From: BD1-7 clade bacterium
GTDB taxonomy: Bacteria > Pseudomonadota > Gammaproteobacteria > Pseudomonadales > DT-91
NCBI GenBank assembly: GCA_902705835.1
Contig: CACSIN010000027.1
Span: forward strand, 162,782-209,843
Direction: 5' to 3'
DNA length: 47,062 bases
In this document: one piece after another, positions 1-9,043 of the stretch
How the letters are laid out: each line of letters begins with the position of its first letter
How positions within the stretch are numbered: the stretch's first letter is position 1
Made by a program: the position numbers and the translations under genes
The notes under the pieces: model-generated
Databases searched by the model: none
Seen by the model: only the letters and a program-made list of their open reading frames with translations
What the model was told of the DNA's origin: nothing

Positions 1-515
1 TGATGGCAAGGGCGCTTGATGGAAAAGTATCTCCGACGGTCGCGCTGTTGAATAACGGCGAAGAAGACACGAAGGGTAATCATCAAGTCAAAGAGGCGTC
101 AGAATTGCTGGCAGCTAAAGAATGCCTTAATTACATCGGTTTTATCGAAGGACATCGCATTTTTGAGGCGGTGGCGGATATTATTGTATGTGATGGATTT
201 GTCGGTAATATTGCGCTCAAGGCATCCGAGGGTGTCGCGACTTATATTATGGATAAGATCCGTAAAGAGATTAAATCTGATCCGGTGACGCGGTTGCTTT
301 CCTGGTTTGCTATCCCCGAATTTCGTCGTGTATCGAGCAAGGTTGATCCTCGTAGGCTCAACGGTGCTGTTTTGCTCGGGTTAAAGGGGGTGGTCGTCAA
401 AAGTCATGGTCACGCAGATCAATTGGCGTTCGGTTATGCATTGGAACATGCTTATCGCATGTTGAGTGTTGATATTGTGAGTCAGCTGGATCAAGAATTT
501 CAGTCGCTGGTTTAG
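1..515 (+). CDS. plsX: Phosphate acyltransferase PlsX (C-terminal part, cut by window edge)
   Basis: This is the C-terminal half of PlsX, which converts acyl-ACP to acyl-phosphate for phospholipid synthesis. About 170 residues are visible, against roughly 340 for the whole family, so the N-terminus lies left of the window and the first Met seen here is internal. Recognisable family blocks are VALLNNGEE, a VCDGFVGNIALK stretch, and a late LNGAVLLGLKGVVVKSHG segment that matches E. coli PlsX closely. The reading frame ends at a TAG, and fabD starts 32 bases later with its own ribosome site. The order plsX-fabD-fabG-acpP-fabF is the usual gammaproteobacterial one and supports the call. I see nothing odd apart from truncation. 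Confidence 0.95.
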   Translation, partial: MARALDGKVSPTVALLNNGEEDTKGNHQVKEASELLAAKECLNYIGFIEGHRIFEAVADIIVCDGFVGNIALKASEGVATYIMDKIRKEIKSDPVTRLLSWFAIPEFRRVSSKVDPRRLNGAVLLGLKGVVVKSHGHADQLAFGYALEHAYRMLSVDIVSQLDQEFQSLV

Positions 516-547
516 CGCTTTCAAGTTTCTACTCTAAGGGGTTGTAT

Positions 548-1492
548 ATGAGTAATTCTTCATTGGCATTTGTATTCCCTGGGCAGGGTTCTCAGAAAAT
601 CAGTATGTTGTCTGATGCCGCAGAAGCATTCCCGATTATTAAAGACGTGTTCGCCGAAGCATCTGATGCTTTGGATTATGACATGTGGGATCTTATCCAG
701 AATGGTGAGCAGGATGCCATCAATTTGACAGAAAAAACTCAGCCGATTCTTATGACATCGTCTGTCGCTTTGTGGAATGTCTGGAAGCAGGAAAACGGCG
801 CAATGCCTGCAGTAATGGCTGGCCATTCATTGGGGGAGTTTACTGCTCTTGTTTGTGCGGAATCGCTGGCGTTTTCTGATGCTTTGAAGCTTGTCCGAGC
901 TCGAGGCCAGTTTATGCAAAGCGCTGTGCCGGTAGGTATTGGTGCAATGGCTGCGATCATTGGTGTTGACGATCAGGCTATCGTTGATATTTGTGCTGAT
1001 GTCGCAGGAGATGAGTGTGTGCAAGCGGTTAATTTTAACTCGCCAGGGCAGGTTGTTATTGCGGGGCATGCCGGCGCCGTCGATAGAGCAATTGTTAAGC
1101 TGAAAGAGGCAGGTGCAAAACGCGCGATGCCTTTGCCTGTTAGCGCACCTTTCCATACAGATTTGATGAGACCTGCTGGTGAAAAGCTTGCTGTTGAGCT
1201 AGAAAACATAGCGATTAATACCCCTGCAATACCGGTTATTCATAATGTGCATGCACAAACTGAAGTAGATCCTGAAAAAATAAAAGGTTTGCTGATTGAG
1301 CAAATCTATAGCCCGGTAAAATGGACGTCATGTGTTCAAACTATGGTGTCTCAAGGTACTGGGCACTTGATTGAGTGTGGCCCAGGTAAAGTGCTGAGTG
1401 GTTTGGCTAAGCGAATCCATAAGTCGTTGACGGCAAGCGCGATTGAGCAGCCAGATACGCTGCGTCAGCAAGTTGCTGATTTGAGTGCATAA
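548..1492 (+). CDS. fabD: Malonyl-CoA:ACP transacylase FabD
   Basis: This protein moves the malonyl group from CoA to AcpP, the entry step for fatty-acid elongation in the cytoplasm. The 314-residue length is normal. The N-terminal FPGQGSQ motif (residues 10-16) is present, the nucleophile serine sits in GHSLGE at Ser94, and an SAPFHTDLM block carries the partner histidine near residue 200. I chose the ATG at 548 rather than a TTG two codons earlier because AAGGGG lies six bases ahead of it and the family begins close to this residue. It lies between plsX and fabG. The 137-bp gap to fabG is longer than expected inside an operon and may hold a promoter, though I could not identify one. Confidence 0.96.
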   Translation: MSNSSLAFVFPGQGSQKISMLSDAAEAFPIIKDVFAEASDALDYDMWDLIQNGEQDAINLTEKTQPILMTSSVALWNVWKQENGAMPAVMAGHSLGEFTALVCAESLAFSDALKLVRARGQFMQSAVPVGIGAMAAIIGVDDQAIVDICADVAGDECVQAVNFNSPGQVVIAGHAGAVDRAIVKLKEAGAKRAMPLPVSAPFHTDLMRPAGEKLAVELENIAINTPAIPVIHNVHAQTEVDPEKIKGLLIEQIYSPVKWTSCVQTMVSQGTGHLIECGPGKVLSGLAKRIHKSLTASAIEQPDTLRQQVADLSA

Positions 1493-1629
1493 GGTTAAAT
1501 AGTGTAAATTGTTATGTTCTTGGCCGGTTGTCCGTAAGTGATGTTTGGCAAATTTTACTTTTATTGAGATCAAAGTACATTTGCTTTTTCGGGGCTTGGT
1601 AGGAAATCATAACGATAAGGAAGTGATAA

Positions 1630-2370
1630 ATGAGTGATAAGAAAGTAGCGTTGGTGACTGGCGCAAGTCGCGGTATTGGTGCTGCAATTGCTGATCGATT
1701 GGGTAGTGATGGCTATCTGGTGATTGGAACAGCGACCAGCGATGGTGGTGCAGATGCGATCTCCCAGCGTTTTGCTGATAAAAGTATCGAAGGCGTTGGT
1801 AAAAAGCTAAACGTAACTGATGCGGATCAGGTTGTTGAAGTTATCAAGGCCATTACTGCTGAATTTGGTGCGCCAACTATTTTGGTAAATAATGCCGGTA
1901 TTACTCGTGATAACTTGTTTTTGCGAATGAAAAGTGAAGAATGGACAGATGTTGTCGATACAAACCTGAATGCATTATTCACTGTCAGCAAGGCATGTAT
2001 AAAAGGCATGACTAAAGCACGATGGGGGCGAATTATTAATATTAGCTCTGTGGTTGGCTCAATGGGTAACGCTGGACAGGTAAATTATTCTGCGACTAAA
2101 GCGGGTGCTGAAGGCTTTTCACGCGCGCTTGCAGCAGAGGTTGGAAGCCGTTCCATTACGGTTAACAGTGTCGCCCCTGGTTTTATTGATACTGATATGA
2201 CAAAAGAGTTACCTGAGGATCATAAGGCAGCTTTGCTGGCTAAAATTCCTCTCGGTCGACTGGGTGATGTTGAGGAAATCGCAGGTGCAGTTTCTTTTTT
2301 AGCCAGTGATGATGCTTCTTATATTTCTGGAAGCACTATTCACGTTAATGGTGGCATGTATATGGTATAA
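1630..2370 (+). CDS. fabG: 3-oxoacyl-ACP reductase FabG
   Basis: This is the NADPH-dependent reductase of the fatty-acid elongation cycle and a short-chain dehydrogenase of 246 residues, the usual size. The cofactor-binding motif TGASRGIG is at residues 10-17 and NNAG is at 87-90. The catalytic residues are Asn112, Ser140, Tyr153 and Lys157 in YSATK. The ATG is preceded by AAGGAAG with good spacing. It lies between fabD and acpP, as in most gammaproteobacteria. Dehydrogenases of this fold have many substrates, but the position between fabD and acpP makes FabG the secure assignment. Confidence 0.96.
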   Translation: MSDKKVALVTGASRGIGAAIADRLGSDGYLVIGTATSDGGADAISQRFADKSIEGVGKKLNVTDADQVVEVIKAITAEFGAPTILVNNAGITRDNLFLRMKSEEWTDVVDTNLNALFTVSKACIKGMTKARWGRIINISSVVGSMGNAGQVNYSATKAGAEGFSRALAAEVGSRSITVNSVAPGFIDTDMTKELPEDHKAALLAKIPLGRLGDVEEIAGAVSFLASDDASYISGSTIHVNGGMYMV

Positions 2371-2528
2371 AGGGGAAAGGGCCCCGATGTTTGAATGAAG
2401 TACGACTGAATTCGCCTGATTAAACGAGTTGGTATGAACGGTAGCAAAGAAGGTAGTATTTTTATTCAACATAGAGTGGCAGCTTTTGTTTAATGTGTTA
2501 GATTTTCTCCACATTGAAACATCTAAAG

Positions 2529-2558
2529 TTGTTTCGCTCCCTAAAATCAGAGTACAAT
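2529..2558 (+). promoter_or_regulatory. Probable sigma-70 promoter for acpP
   Basis: TTGTTT (2529-2534) and TACAAT (2553-2558) are separated by 18 bases, a good housekeeping-type promoter. They lie about 94 bases ahead of acpP in the 281-bp fabG-acpP gap. Just downstream, GCACAA (2563-2568) and TTGTGC (2575-2580) can form a small hairpin in the 5-prime leader. An extra promoter for acpP fits the known need for abundant acyl carrier protein, but transcription itself is inferred. Confidence 0.6.
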
Positions 2559-2651
2559 GCGCGCACAAGTTTTGTTGTGCTCGAATAGTCAATATGGTCA
2601 GGCACTCCATGCCGGCCCGTATGTTTTAAAACAACTGGAGTTAATTGGAAC

Positions 2652-2885
2652 ATGAGTAGCATTGAAGAACGCGTCAAAAAAATCGTTGCCGAGCAACTGG
2701 GCGTTAAAGAGGAAGACGTTAAAGCTGACGCATCTTTTGTGGAAGATCTGGGTGCTGATTCTCTTGACACTGTAGAGCTGGTTATGGCTCTTGAAGAAGA
2801 ATTCGAAACCGAAATCCCGGACGAAGAAGCTGAAAAAATCACTACTGTTCAGTTGGCTATCAACTACATCAACGAGCACCTGTAA
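2652..2885 (+). CDS. acpP: Acyl carrier protein AcpP
   Basis: This small acidic carrier holds the growing acyl chain on a 4-phosphopantetheine arm attached to Ser37 in the GADSLD motif. At 77 residues it has the standard length, and most positions agree with E. coli AcpP, including the recognition helix around [15 protein letters not shown] lies 11 bases ahead of the ATG. The gene has its own promoter upstream and a hairpin terminator downstream, so it is probably made both from the fab operon and as a short abundant transcript. Codon choice looks uniform, as expected of a highly expressed gene. Confidence 0.98.
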   Translation: MSSIEERVKKIVAEQLGVKEEDVKADASFVEDLGADSLDTVELVMALEEEFETEIPDEEAEKITTVQLAINYINEHL

Positions 2886-2911
2886 GCATCATATTGTTCG
2901 TTATTTGAATT

Positions 2912-2966
2912 AAAAGCCGTTTCCGTAGGCTCTCGATAGAGATGTTTTATGGAGCGGCTTTTTTTT
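2912..2966 (+). terminator. Terminator or attenuator between acpP and fabF
   Basis: AAAAGCCG (2912-2919) pairs with CGGCTTTT (from 2955), followed by a run of eight T. The long loop contains a second small hairpin, CTCT (2930-2933) with AGAG (2938-2941). The arrangement would end most acpP transcripts while allowing some readthrough into fabF. The shape and T-tract are seen directly; efficiency is inferred. Confidence 0.75.
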
Positions 2967-2990
2967 AGTGCTGTAAATAGTGCTGTAAAT
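2967..2990 (+). repeat. Perfect 12-bp tandem duplication ahead of fabF
   Basis: AGTGCTGTAAAT occurs twice back to back (2967-2978 and 2979-2990), directly after the acpP terminator T-tract and immediately before the fabF ribosome site. It looks like a recent slippage duplication. It places no new start codon ahead of fabF in a useful position. Confidence 0.8.
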
Positions 2991-3003
2991 ATTGGAGGTC
3001 TTT

Positions 3004-4236
3004 GTGTCTAAAAGGCGTGTTGTAGTAACGGGTATGGGTATATTGTCGCCCGTTGGTAATACCGTTGATTCTGCCTGGAATGCAGTAGTTAATGGGCAAA
3101 GCGGCATCAGCATGATTGATCATTTTGATGCATCAGCCTTTACAACCCGTTTTGCCGGTTTGGTAAGAGATTTTGAAGCTGGCGATTTTTTCTCGGCAAA
3201 AGATGCCAGCAAAATGGATGAATTCATTCAATACGGTATTGCTGCCGGTATTCAGGCCATGCGTGATTCAGGTCTGGAGATGACGGATGAGCTCGCAGAC
3301 CGTGCGGGCGTGTCTATGGGCTCCGGTATCGGTGGCTTGGGCATGATCGAAAAATGCAAACATATTATTGACACCAAAGGCCCACGTCGGGTATCGCCTT
3401 TCTTTGTGCCGGGATCAATCATTAATATGATTGCGGGCAATCTCTCGATTTTACTGGGTCTTAGAGGTCCAAATCTGGCGATCACCACAGCGTGTACGTC
3501 AGCGACTCACAATATCGGTATGGCTGCGCGCCTGATCCAATATGGAGATGCTGATGTGATGTTGGCCGGAGGCGCTGAAAAAGCATCAACTCCCGTAGGT
3601 TTGGGTGGTTTCTGTGCAGCGCGTGCGCTGTCTAAGCGCAACGATGATCCTCAGGCGGCTAGTCGTCCGTGGGATAAAGATCGTGATGGTTTTGTGCTGG
3701 GTGACGGCGCAGGTGTGCTCGTTCTTGAAGAGTACGAAATGGCGAAAAAACGTGGCGCTAAAATCTACGCTGAAATCATCGGTTTTGGTATGAGCGGTGA
3801 TGCTTATCATATGACGCTACCTTCAGGTGTTGGTGCACAGCGTTCTATGATCAATGCGATTAAAGATGCCAAGCTGGATGTAAACGATCTGCAGTACATC
3901 AATGCTCATGGTACTTCGACGAAAGCTGGCGATGTTGGAGAATCCGAAGCTGTTGAAACAGTGATGGGTGCGGCCGCAGATAAAGTTGCTGTCAGCTCGA
4001 CGAAATCCATGACCGGGCATGCATTGGGTGCCGCTGGTGCACTTGAGGCAGTTTTCACGTTAAAAGCGTTACAAGAGCAAGTTGCTCCACCGACGATCAA
4101 TCTGGACAACGTTGACGAAGGTTGTAATCTTAATTACGTTCCAAACGTTGCACAGCCGATGGAAATCGAACATGCATTGTCGAATTCGTTTGGATTTGGT
4201 GGCACTAATGGTAGCTTGTTGTTTAAGCGCGTTTGA
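3004..4236 (+). CDS. fabF: 3-oxoacyl-ACP synthase II FabF
   Basis: This condensing enzyme extends acyl-ACP with malonyl-ACP in the cytoplasm. It is 410 residues long when started at the GTG at 3004, which has GGAGG (2994-2998) five bases ahead and gives the family N-terminus [11 protein letters not shown]. An upstream TTG at 2992 overlaps the ribosome site and is unlikely to be used. The catalytic triad is intact: Cys164 in [10 protein letters not shown], His302 in NAHGTST and His339 in [11 protein letters not shown]. It lies between acpP and pabC. The intact triad makes it a useful reference for the degenerate thiolase-fold protein at 40112-41230. Confidence 0.96.
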   Translation: MSKRRVVVTGMGILSPVGNTVDSAWNAVVNGQSGISMIDHFDASAFTTRFAGLVRDFEAGDFFSAKDASKMDEFIQYGIAAGIQAMRDSGLEMTDELADRAGVSMGSGIGGLGMIEKCKHIIDTKGPRRVSPFFVPGSIINMIAGNLSILLGLRGPNLAITTACTSATHNIGMAARLIQYGDADVMLAGGAEKASTPVGLGGFCAARALSKRNDDPQAASRPWDKDRDGFVLGDGAGVLVLEEYEMAKKRGAKIYAEIIGFGMSGDAYHMTLPSGVGAQRSMINAIKDAKLDVNDLQYINAHGTSTKAGDVGESEAVETVMGAAADKVAVSSTKSMTGHALGAAGALEAVFTLKALQEQVAPPTINLDNVDEGCNLNYVPNVAQPMEIEHALSNSFGFGGTNGSLLFKRV

Positions 4237-4256
4237 TGCCTTAGGCGGTTTATAAC

Positions 4257-4278
4257 AAGGCGGCTATTGCCGCCTTTT
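4257..4278 (+). terminator. Hairpin terminator after fabF
   Basis: AAGGCGGC (4257-4264) pairs perfectly with GCCGCCTT (4269-4276) across a four-base loop, and a short T run follows. It begins about 20 bases after the fabF stop and ends only 13 bases before the pabC ATG, so pabC expression needs either readthrough or a start inside this hairpin region. Confidence 0.75.
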
Positions 4279-4291
4279 GTGTAATTTCTCC

Positions 4292-5128
4292 ATGCAATAC
4301 ATCTGGATCAACGGAAATTCTGATCAGGGTGTTTCTCCTGATAATCGTGCTCTAGCATTTGGTGACGGCTTGTTCGAAACCATGCTGCTTAGTGGCGATT
4401 GTATTTCGCACTACCAACTGCACCTGCATCGTTTGATGGATGGCTGTCGTCGGCTCGATATTCCCTTTTCTCAAGCAACAGCAGAGAGTGATTTCAAACT
4501 TGCATTAGCAGTGGTTGAGAACTCCGCGCATAAATTCTGGCGCTTGAAGTATATTGTTAGTCGTGGAGCTACAGGCACTGGGTATTTTTGCGATAATACG
4601 GTTGTTCCGGAACGAATAATGCTACTTGAACCGTTTACACGCGATGTTTGTGCGTTACAGCAATATGGCGTTACGGTGATTCCTTGCCGTTGGCAGCTTT
4701 CGCATCAGCCGGCGCTTGCGGGCATGAAGCATCTCAATCGTCTGGATCAGGTGATGGCACGTCAAGAGTGGAGTTCATCTGATATCTTTGAAGGCCTCAC
4801 TGCTGATAGTGAGGGTAACTGGATTGAGGGTACCATGAGTAATCTGTTCGTGGTGGAGAAGGGCGGAAGCGTTATCACTCCGCGATTAGATAATTGTGGG
4901 GTAGCCGGCGTGATGCGGCATGTTGTAATGAACACGCTGTGCCCGAAAATTGGCTTGTTAGTTGAAGAAAAGAATATATCGACCTTCGAATCGGCCGATG
5001 AGATATTCCTGACAAATAGTTTGATTGGTATCGTACCTGTTACCCGTCTTGCTGATAAAACGTATAAGATAGGTCAGATAACGCGCAGTCTGCAGCGCGC
5101 GCTGAATACCAGAGAATCCGGGTTATAG
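4292..5128 (+). CDS. pabC: Aminodeoxychorismate lyase PabC
   Basis: PabC is a fold-type IV PLP enzyme that splits aminodeoxychorismate into pyruvate and 4-aminobenzoate for folate synthesis. From the ATG at 4292 it has 278 residues, close to the usual 270. Family marks are an early NRALAFGDGLFET block, the PLP lysine Lys146 in GMKHLNRLDQV, and EGTMSNLFV further on. There is no convincing Shine-Dalgarno site: the fabF terminator hairpin ends 13 bases ahead. A TTG at 4277 would start inside the hairpin and add residues the family lacks, so I rejected it. mltG begins 4 bases downstream, as is usual for the pabC-mltG-tmk-holB group. Confidence 0.93.
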   Translation: MQYIWINGNSDQGVSPDNRALAFGDGLFETMLLSGDCISHYQLHLHRLMDGCRRLDIPFSQATAESDFKLALAVVENSAHKFWRLKYIVSRGATGTGYFCDNTVVPERIMLLEPFTRDVCALQQYGVTVIPCRWQLSHQPALAGMKHLNRLDQVMARQEWSSSDIFEGLTADSEGNWIEGTMSNLFVVEKGGSVITPRLDNCGVAGVMRHVVMNTLCPKIGLLVEEKNISTFESADEIFLTNSLIGIVPVTRLADKTYKIGQITRSLQRALNTRESGL

Positions 5129-5132
5129 TGTT

Positions 5133-6158
5133 ATGAAAAAAGTGGTTCCACTGTTTCTTGTTGCGATTATGTTTTCGGGCATGCTAGGGGCAGGGCTTGC
5201 ATTAAAGTATCTTGCTCGGCCTCAAACCGTACCGGAAACACTACGTGTGGATGTTGATTATGGTGATTCGGTTAAACGTGTTGCGGGTAAGTTGAACTCA
5301 GCTGGCGTTTTGGAATACCCCGATCTTTGGGTAGGTTACGTTCGACTGATGGATTTAGCAGGAAAGATCAAAGCTGGCGAATATGACGTTAAAGATGGAG
5401 ACAGCCCGCTCCTTATTCTCGACAATATGATTCATGGTCGTGTCGTTCAGTACTCAGTCACCGTGGTTGAGGGTTGGACATTAAAAGAGGCGCTTGTTGA
5501 GTTACATAGTGCTGACGGCTTAGTCGAAACCTTAGAGCCGGGTGACGATGTGCATATTCTTAAAGCCATTGGGGCTGAAGGTAAGTATCAGCATGCCGAA
5601 GGCCTAATTTACCCGGAAACCTACCACTATACTCGTGGTGATAAAGACCGTGACGTATTGCGACGTGGTTATACGGTGATGCAAGAAGCCTTAGACGATA
5701 GCTGGCCAAGGCGTGTCAAGGGTCTGCCACTTGAAACACCCTATGATGCTTTGATTCTGGCGTCGATTATTGAAAAAGAAACCGCCGTTGATTCGGAGCG
5801 TCGGCAGATTGCCGGTGTTTTTGTCGAGCGGCTGAAGCGGGGTATGCGTTTACAGACAGATCCGACTGTTATTTATGGTATGGGTGATAACTACAAAGGC
5901 AATATCCGTTTGAAAGACCTCAGAACGCCAACGCCTTATAACACCTACACAATTTCTGGTTTGCCACCCACGCCGATTGCTTTACCGAGCAAGGCATCGA
6001 TTGATGCTGCTCTAGATCCGTTACTAAACGGGAAATTGTATTTTGTCGCCAAAGGCGATGGCAGCCATGCGTTCTCAAGGACGTTAGCAGAACATAATCG
6101 TGCTGTTAGAGAGTATCAATTGAAGCGTAAGAAAAACTATCGCTCAACACCTGAGTAA
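5133..6158 (+). CDS. mltG: Endolytic murein transglycosylase MltG (YceG)
   Basis: MltG cleaves nascent glycan strands at the inner membrane and so sets their length. The 341-residue protein starts with a single membrane anchor (about residues 4-26) after a short cytoplasmic tail. The YceG domain follows, with the catalytic-region motif IIEKET around residues 212-217, LQTDPTVIYG, and the C-terminal YNTY and GLPPTPI motifs. Start spacing to pabC is only four bases, suggesting translational coupling; the ribosome site itself is weak. Size and position before tmk are typical. Confidence 0.94.
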   Translation: MKKVVPLFLVAIMFSGMLGAGLALKYLARPQTVPETLRVDVDYGDSVKRVAGKLNSAGVLEYPDLWVGYVRLMDLAGKIKAGEYDVKDGDSPLLILDNMIHGRVVQYSVTVVEGWTLKEALVELHSADGLVETLEPGDDVHILKAIGAEGKYQHAEGLIYPETYHYTRGDKDRDVLRRGYTVMQEALDDSWPRRVKGLPLETPYDALILASIIEKETAVDSERRQIAGVFVERLKRGMRLQTDPTVIYGMGDNYKGNIRLKDLRTPTPYNTYTISGLPPTPIALPSKASIDAALDPLLNGKLYFVAKGDGSHAFSRTLAEHNRAVREYQLKRKKNYRSTPE

Positions 6159-6179
6159 CAGCCCAAAGGACTCTGATCT

Positions 6180-6830
6180 ATGACAGCTCAAAAGAGAGGT
6201 CTTTTTGTTGTACTCGAAGGTGGAGAGGGGGTTGGTAAGACCACCAATGCCGCCTTTATGCGTCAATACCTAGAAAACAAGGGTATCGAATACAGTGCAA
6301 CCCGTGAACCAGGGGGAACGCCACTGGCAGAAGAGCTTCGGGAGATTATTCTAGCGCCGAGAGAAGAGTCAATGGCACCCATGGCTGAATTGTTGCTCGT
6401 ATTTGCAGCCCGTGCGCAACATATCGAGCACAAGATTTTACCGATTATAGAGCAAGGGCAGTGGTGTTTGTGCGATCGCTTTACCGATGCGACATTTGCT
6501 TATCAAGGGGCCGGGCGTGATCTCGGTACTTCGCGTGTTGAAGCACTGGAGTCGTTTGTTCAAGCAGGGTTGAGGCCTGATTGTGTCATTATTTTGGATG
6601 CGCCGGTCGAAATCGGTCATCAGCGTGCGCGTGCCCGGGCCGCGCTGGACCGAATGGAATCAGAGGCGATGACATTCCATCAAAAGGTTCGTGATGCCTA
6701 TCTGGCTCGTGCTGCACAAGCTCCGGATCGTTATGAAGTTATTGATGCGGCCTTGCCTTTAGCCGAGGTGCAAGTCAATCTTGCCAGTGTGTTAGATCGT
6801 TTAATAGATACGTGGAAAAACCATGAGTAG
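6180..6830 (+). CDS. tmk: Thymidylate kinase Tmk
   Basis: Tmk phosphorylates dTMP to dTDP. The protein has 216 residues, with the P-loop GGEGVGKT at residues 14-21, the REPGGTPLAE motif that binds the nucleotide base, and CDRFTDATFAYQGAGR in the middle. An arginine-rich lid segment lies near residue 155. AAAGGA lies ahead of the ATG. Its end overlaps the holB start by eight bases (6823-6830), which couples the two genes. This is the usual neighbour pair. Confidence 0.96.
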   Translation: MTAQKRGLFVVLEGGEGVGKTTNAAFMRQYLENKGIEYSATREPGGTPLAEELREIILAPREESMAPMAELLLVFAARAQHIEHKILPIIEQGQWCLCDRFTDATFAYQGAGRDLGTSRVEALESFVQAGLRPDCVIILDAPVEIGHQRARARAALDRMESEAMTFHQKVRDAYLARAAQAPDRYEVIDAALPLAEVQVNLASVLDRLIDTWKNHE

Positions 6831-7821
6831 CTGGCGACCTTATCCTTGGCTTCAGCAGAGCTGGGAACACCTTCACGGCTTACGTCAACAGGGCAAGCTG
6901 CCTCACGGTATGCTCATCGCAGGAGACCGTGGTCTTGGTAAAGCAGAGCTAGCCCAAGGGCTGGCCTCCGTGCTGCTGTGCCGTGAGCAAGAAAATGCTG
7001 AATTCGCATGTGGACAGTGCAAAGGTTGTCAATTGCAACAGGCCGGCACACACCCAGACATTATGCGTATTGGTTTGGAAGAAAAATCCAAACAAATTAA
7101 GGTGGATCAAGTTCGCAAGGTTGTTGATTTCATCAATAAAACCTCGCAGCAGAATGGTAATAAGGTTGTTCTTATCAAGCCGGCTGAAGCATTAAATATC
7201 AATGCGGCAAATGCATTGTTGAAGTGCCTTGAAGAGCCAACAAAAGACAGCTTTCTGTTGTTGGTCAGTCACGCGCCAGGTCGGCTTTTACCGACTATTC
7301 GAAGTCGTTGCCAGGTTGTCGCTGTACCTAAACCGAAGCACGCCGAAGCTAAGGCATGGTTGCAAGCGCATGTCGCTGCGATTGATAGCGATCAGGATGC
7401 TGAAAAATTGCTGATGCTGGCGCAAGACAATCCGTTGCTGGCTCAGCAGTATGCTGATGAAGGTATCCTCGGCGAGTTTGATGATCTGGCCACACAGTTA
7501 TATAAATTGTATTTAGGACAACTCGCGCTGGTGCAATATGCAGAGCGGGTGAACAAAGGTGATATCCCTGTATGGCTTAATCTGAGTCAGCAGTTTTTGT
7601 GGACGCTGATTCGTACCCATATGCTAAAAGTTGCTCTACCCATCGCATCGGTTGAAGGTTTTCAACAGATTATTGAAAAAGACGGCTTTTCAAAGCGCGC
7701 GTACCAGATGCTGGAGGAAATACAGCAGGGTATTGCCGAAATGAACAGCACCTCAAACCCGAATACACAGTTGCTAATTGAGTCATTATTAGTGCGTTGG
7801 CAGGCATTTTTGCGCGGGTGA
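6823..7821 (+). CDS. holB: DNA polymerase III delta-prime subunit HolB
   Basis: HolB is part of the clamp-loader that opens the sliding clamp at replication forks. The 332-residue protein carries a P-loop-like GDRGLGK (residues 34-40), a zinc module with Cys53, Cys63, Cys66 and Cys69, the ALLKCLEEP segment, and the SRC sensor motif in RSRCQVVAVP. It overlaps tmk by eight bases. In pseudomonads and relatives holB is usually followed by pilZ and tatD. Here a terminator follows instead and neither gene is present, so the conserved block ends at this point. Confidence 0.94.
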   Translation: MSSWRPYPWLQQSWEHLHGLRQQGKLPHGMLIAGDRGLGKAELAQGLASVLLCREQENAEFACGQCKGCQLQQAGTHPDIMRIGLEEKSKQIKVDQVRKVVDFINKTSQQNGNKVVLIKPAEALNINAANALLKCLEEPTKDSFLLLVSHAPGRLLPTIRSRCQVVAVPKPKHAEAKAWLQAHVAAIDSDQDAEKLLMLAQDNPLLAQQYADEGILGEFDDLATQLYKLYLGQLALVQYAERVNKGDIPVWLNLSQQFLWTLIRTHMLKVALPIASVEGFQQIIEKDGFSKRAYQMLEEIQQGIAEMNSTSNPNTQLLIESLLVRWQAFLRG

Positions 7822-7835
7822 TGCATCTTACCCAT

Positions 7836-7865
7836 ATCTGCGCGTAGATACGCGGGCAGATTTTT
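7836..7865 (+). terminator. Terminator after holB
   Basis: ATCTGC+GCGT (7836-7845) pairs with ACGC+GCAGAT (7850-7853 and 7856-7861) across an AGAT loop, with a two-base GG bulge, and TTTT follows. It lies 14 bases past the holB stop and closes the fab-holB transcription block. Confidence 0.7.
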
Positions 7866-7978
7866 AGCGCGCTACCCAGTTCAGGTTTTCGGGCCGAACT
7901 CAAATATCAGGTTCAGAGTTCCAGTCCTAAATTCAGGTAATGAGGTCGACCAGCGGCTTTCGACGTTGAGGAAATACT

Positions 7979-9043
7979 ATGCAGTGGATGATTTATGGTG
8001 CCAACGGTTATACCGCACGATTAATTGCCCGTGAAGCTGTCAGGCGCGGCCTACGGCCGATACTAGCAGGCCGCAGTGCGGAAAAAATCCAGCCGCTGGC
8101 TGATGAATTATCGTTACCTGTGCGTATTTTTGATTTAAATACTCCGAGCAGTGTTAAACAAAGCCTCGAAGGCATCGCCATTTGTTTGCATTGTGCCGGC
8201 CCGTTTAGCCAGACAGCTAAGCCTATGCGTGATGCTGCTATCAGTGTGGGTTGTCACTATCTAGACATTACCGGTGAATACCAAGTACTTGAGGACAGTT
8301 ATCAGTCTCAGGATGCTGCTCGTGCAGCAGGCAGTGTCGTGATTAGTGGTGTGGGTTTTGATGTGGTTGCGACCGATACGTTGGCTGCATTGCTCAAAGA
8401 AGCCGTTCCTGAAGCGACGCATTTGGAAATGGCGTTTGCTGATTCAGCAGGCCCAAGTGCTGGCACGGCTAAAACCATGCTTGAAAGCTTGCCGGACGGG
8501 TTAACGGTGCGTCAAAATGGAAAGTTAGAAAAAATGCCAATGGGGGAGTACCACAAAGATATTCCTTTCGCTGATAAAGATCGATACTGTGTCGCCATCA
8601 GCTGGGGTGACATTGTGACGGCTTGGCATAGTACGCATATTCCTAATATTCGTGTGTATTTCCCCATGGATAAAAAGCAGATGGGGTTTGTCCGCCGTTG
8701 GCACGGGATGACCCGAGTGTTGAAATGGCAACCAGCTTTACGTTTTATGCAAAAGTTGGTTGAACGTCGTGTTGACGGTCCTTCCGACGATGCTTTAGCG
8801 ACACGCCGTACACAGCTTTGGGGGCGAATCTGGAATGAGTCCGAGTCTGTTGAAAAGACGCTGGATGTTCCTCAAGGGTACCAATACACGGTTCTATCTG
8901 CCTTGTTTGCTGTCGAGCAGTTACTGGCTCACCGCGTGATGCCGGGTGCCTATACGCCTTCACAAGCGTTTGATCCGCATACGCTAGCGTTGCTTGAACG
9001 TGAAAACGCCCAAAATATCGCACTTGAGCCGGGTGCCATCTAA
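7979..9043 (+). CDS. Saccharopine-dehydrogenase-like NAD(P)-binding oxidoreductase
   Basis: The 354-residue protein opens with a Rossmann nucleotide-binding motif (MIYGANGYTARLIA, a GxxGxT variant), then an LAGRSAEKIQPLADEL segment typical of the saccharopine-dehydrogenase NADP-binding domain and of trans-acting enoyl reductases. The C-terminal half has no catalytic motif I can name. GAGGAA lies a few bases before the ATG. It stands alone between two gaps, so context gives no pathway. It could be a lipid-linked reductase of the trans-acting enoyl reductase type, but substrate and reaction are not shown by the sequence. Confidence 0.75.
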   Translation: MQWMIYGANGYTARLIAREAVRRGLRPILAGRSAEKIQPLADELSLPVRIFDLNTPSSVKQSLEGIAICLHCAGPFSQTAKPMRDAAISVGCHYLDITGEYQVLEDSYQSQDAARAAGSVVISGVGFDVVATDTLAALLKEAVPEATHLEMAFADSAGPSAGTAKTMLESLPDGLTVRQNGKLEKMPMGEYHKDIPFADKDRYCVAISWGDIVTAWHSTHIPNIRVYFPMDKKQMGFVRRWHGMTRVLKWQPALRFMQKLVERRVDGPSDDALATRRTQLWGRIWNESESVEKTLDVPQGYQYTVLSALFAVEQLLAHRVMPGAYTPSQAFDPHTLALLERENAQNIALEPGAI

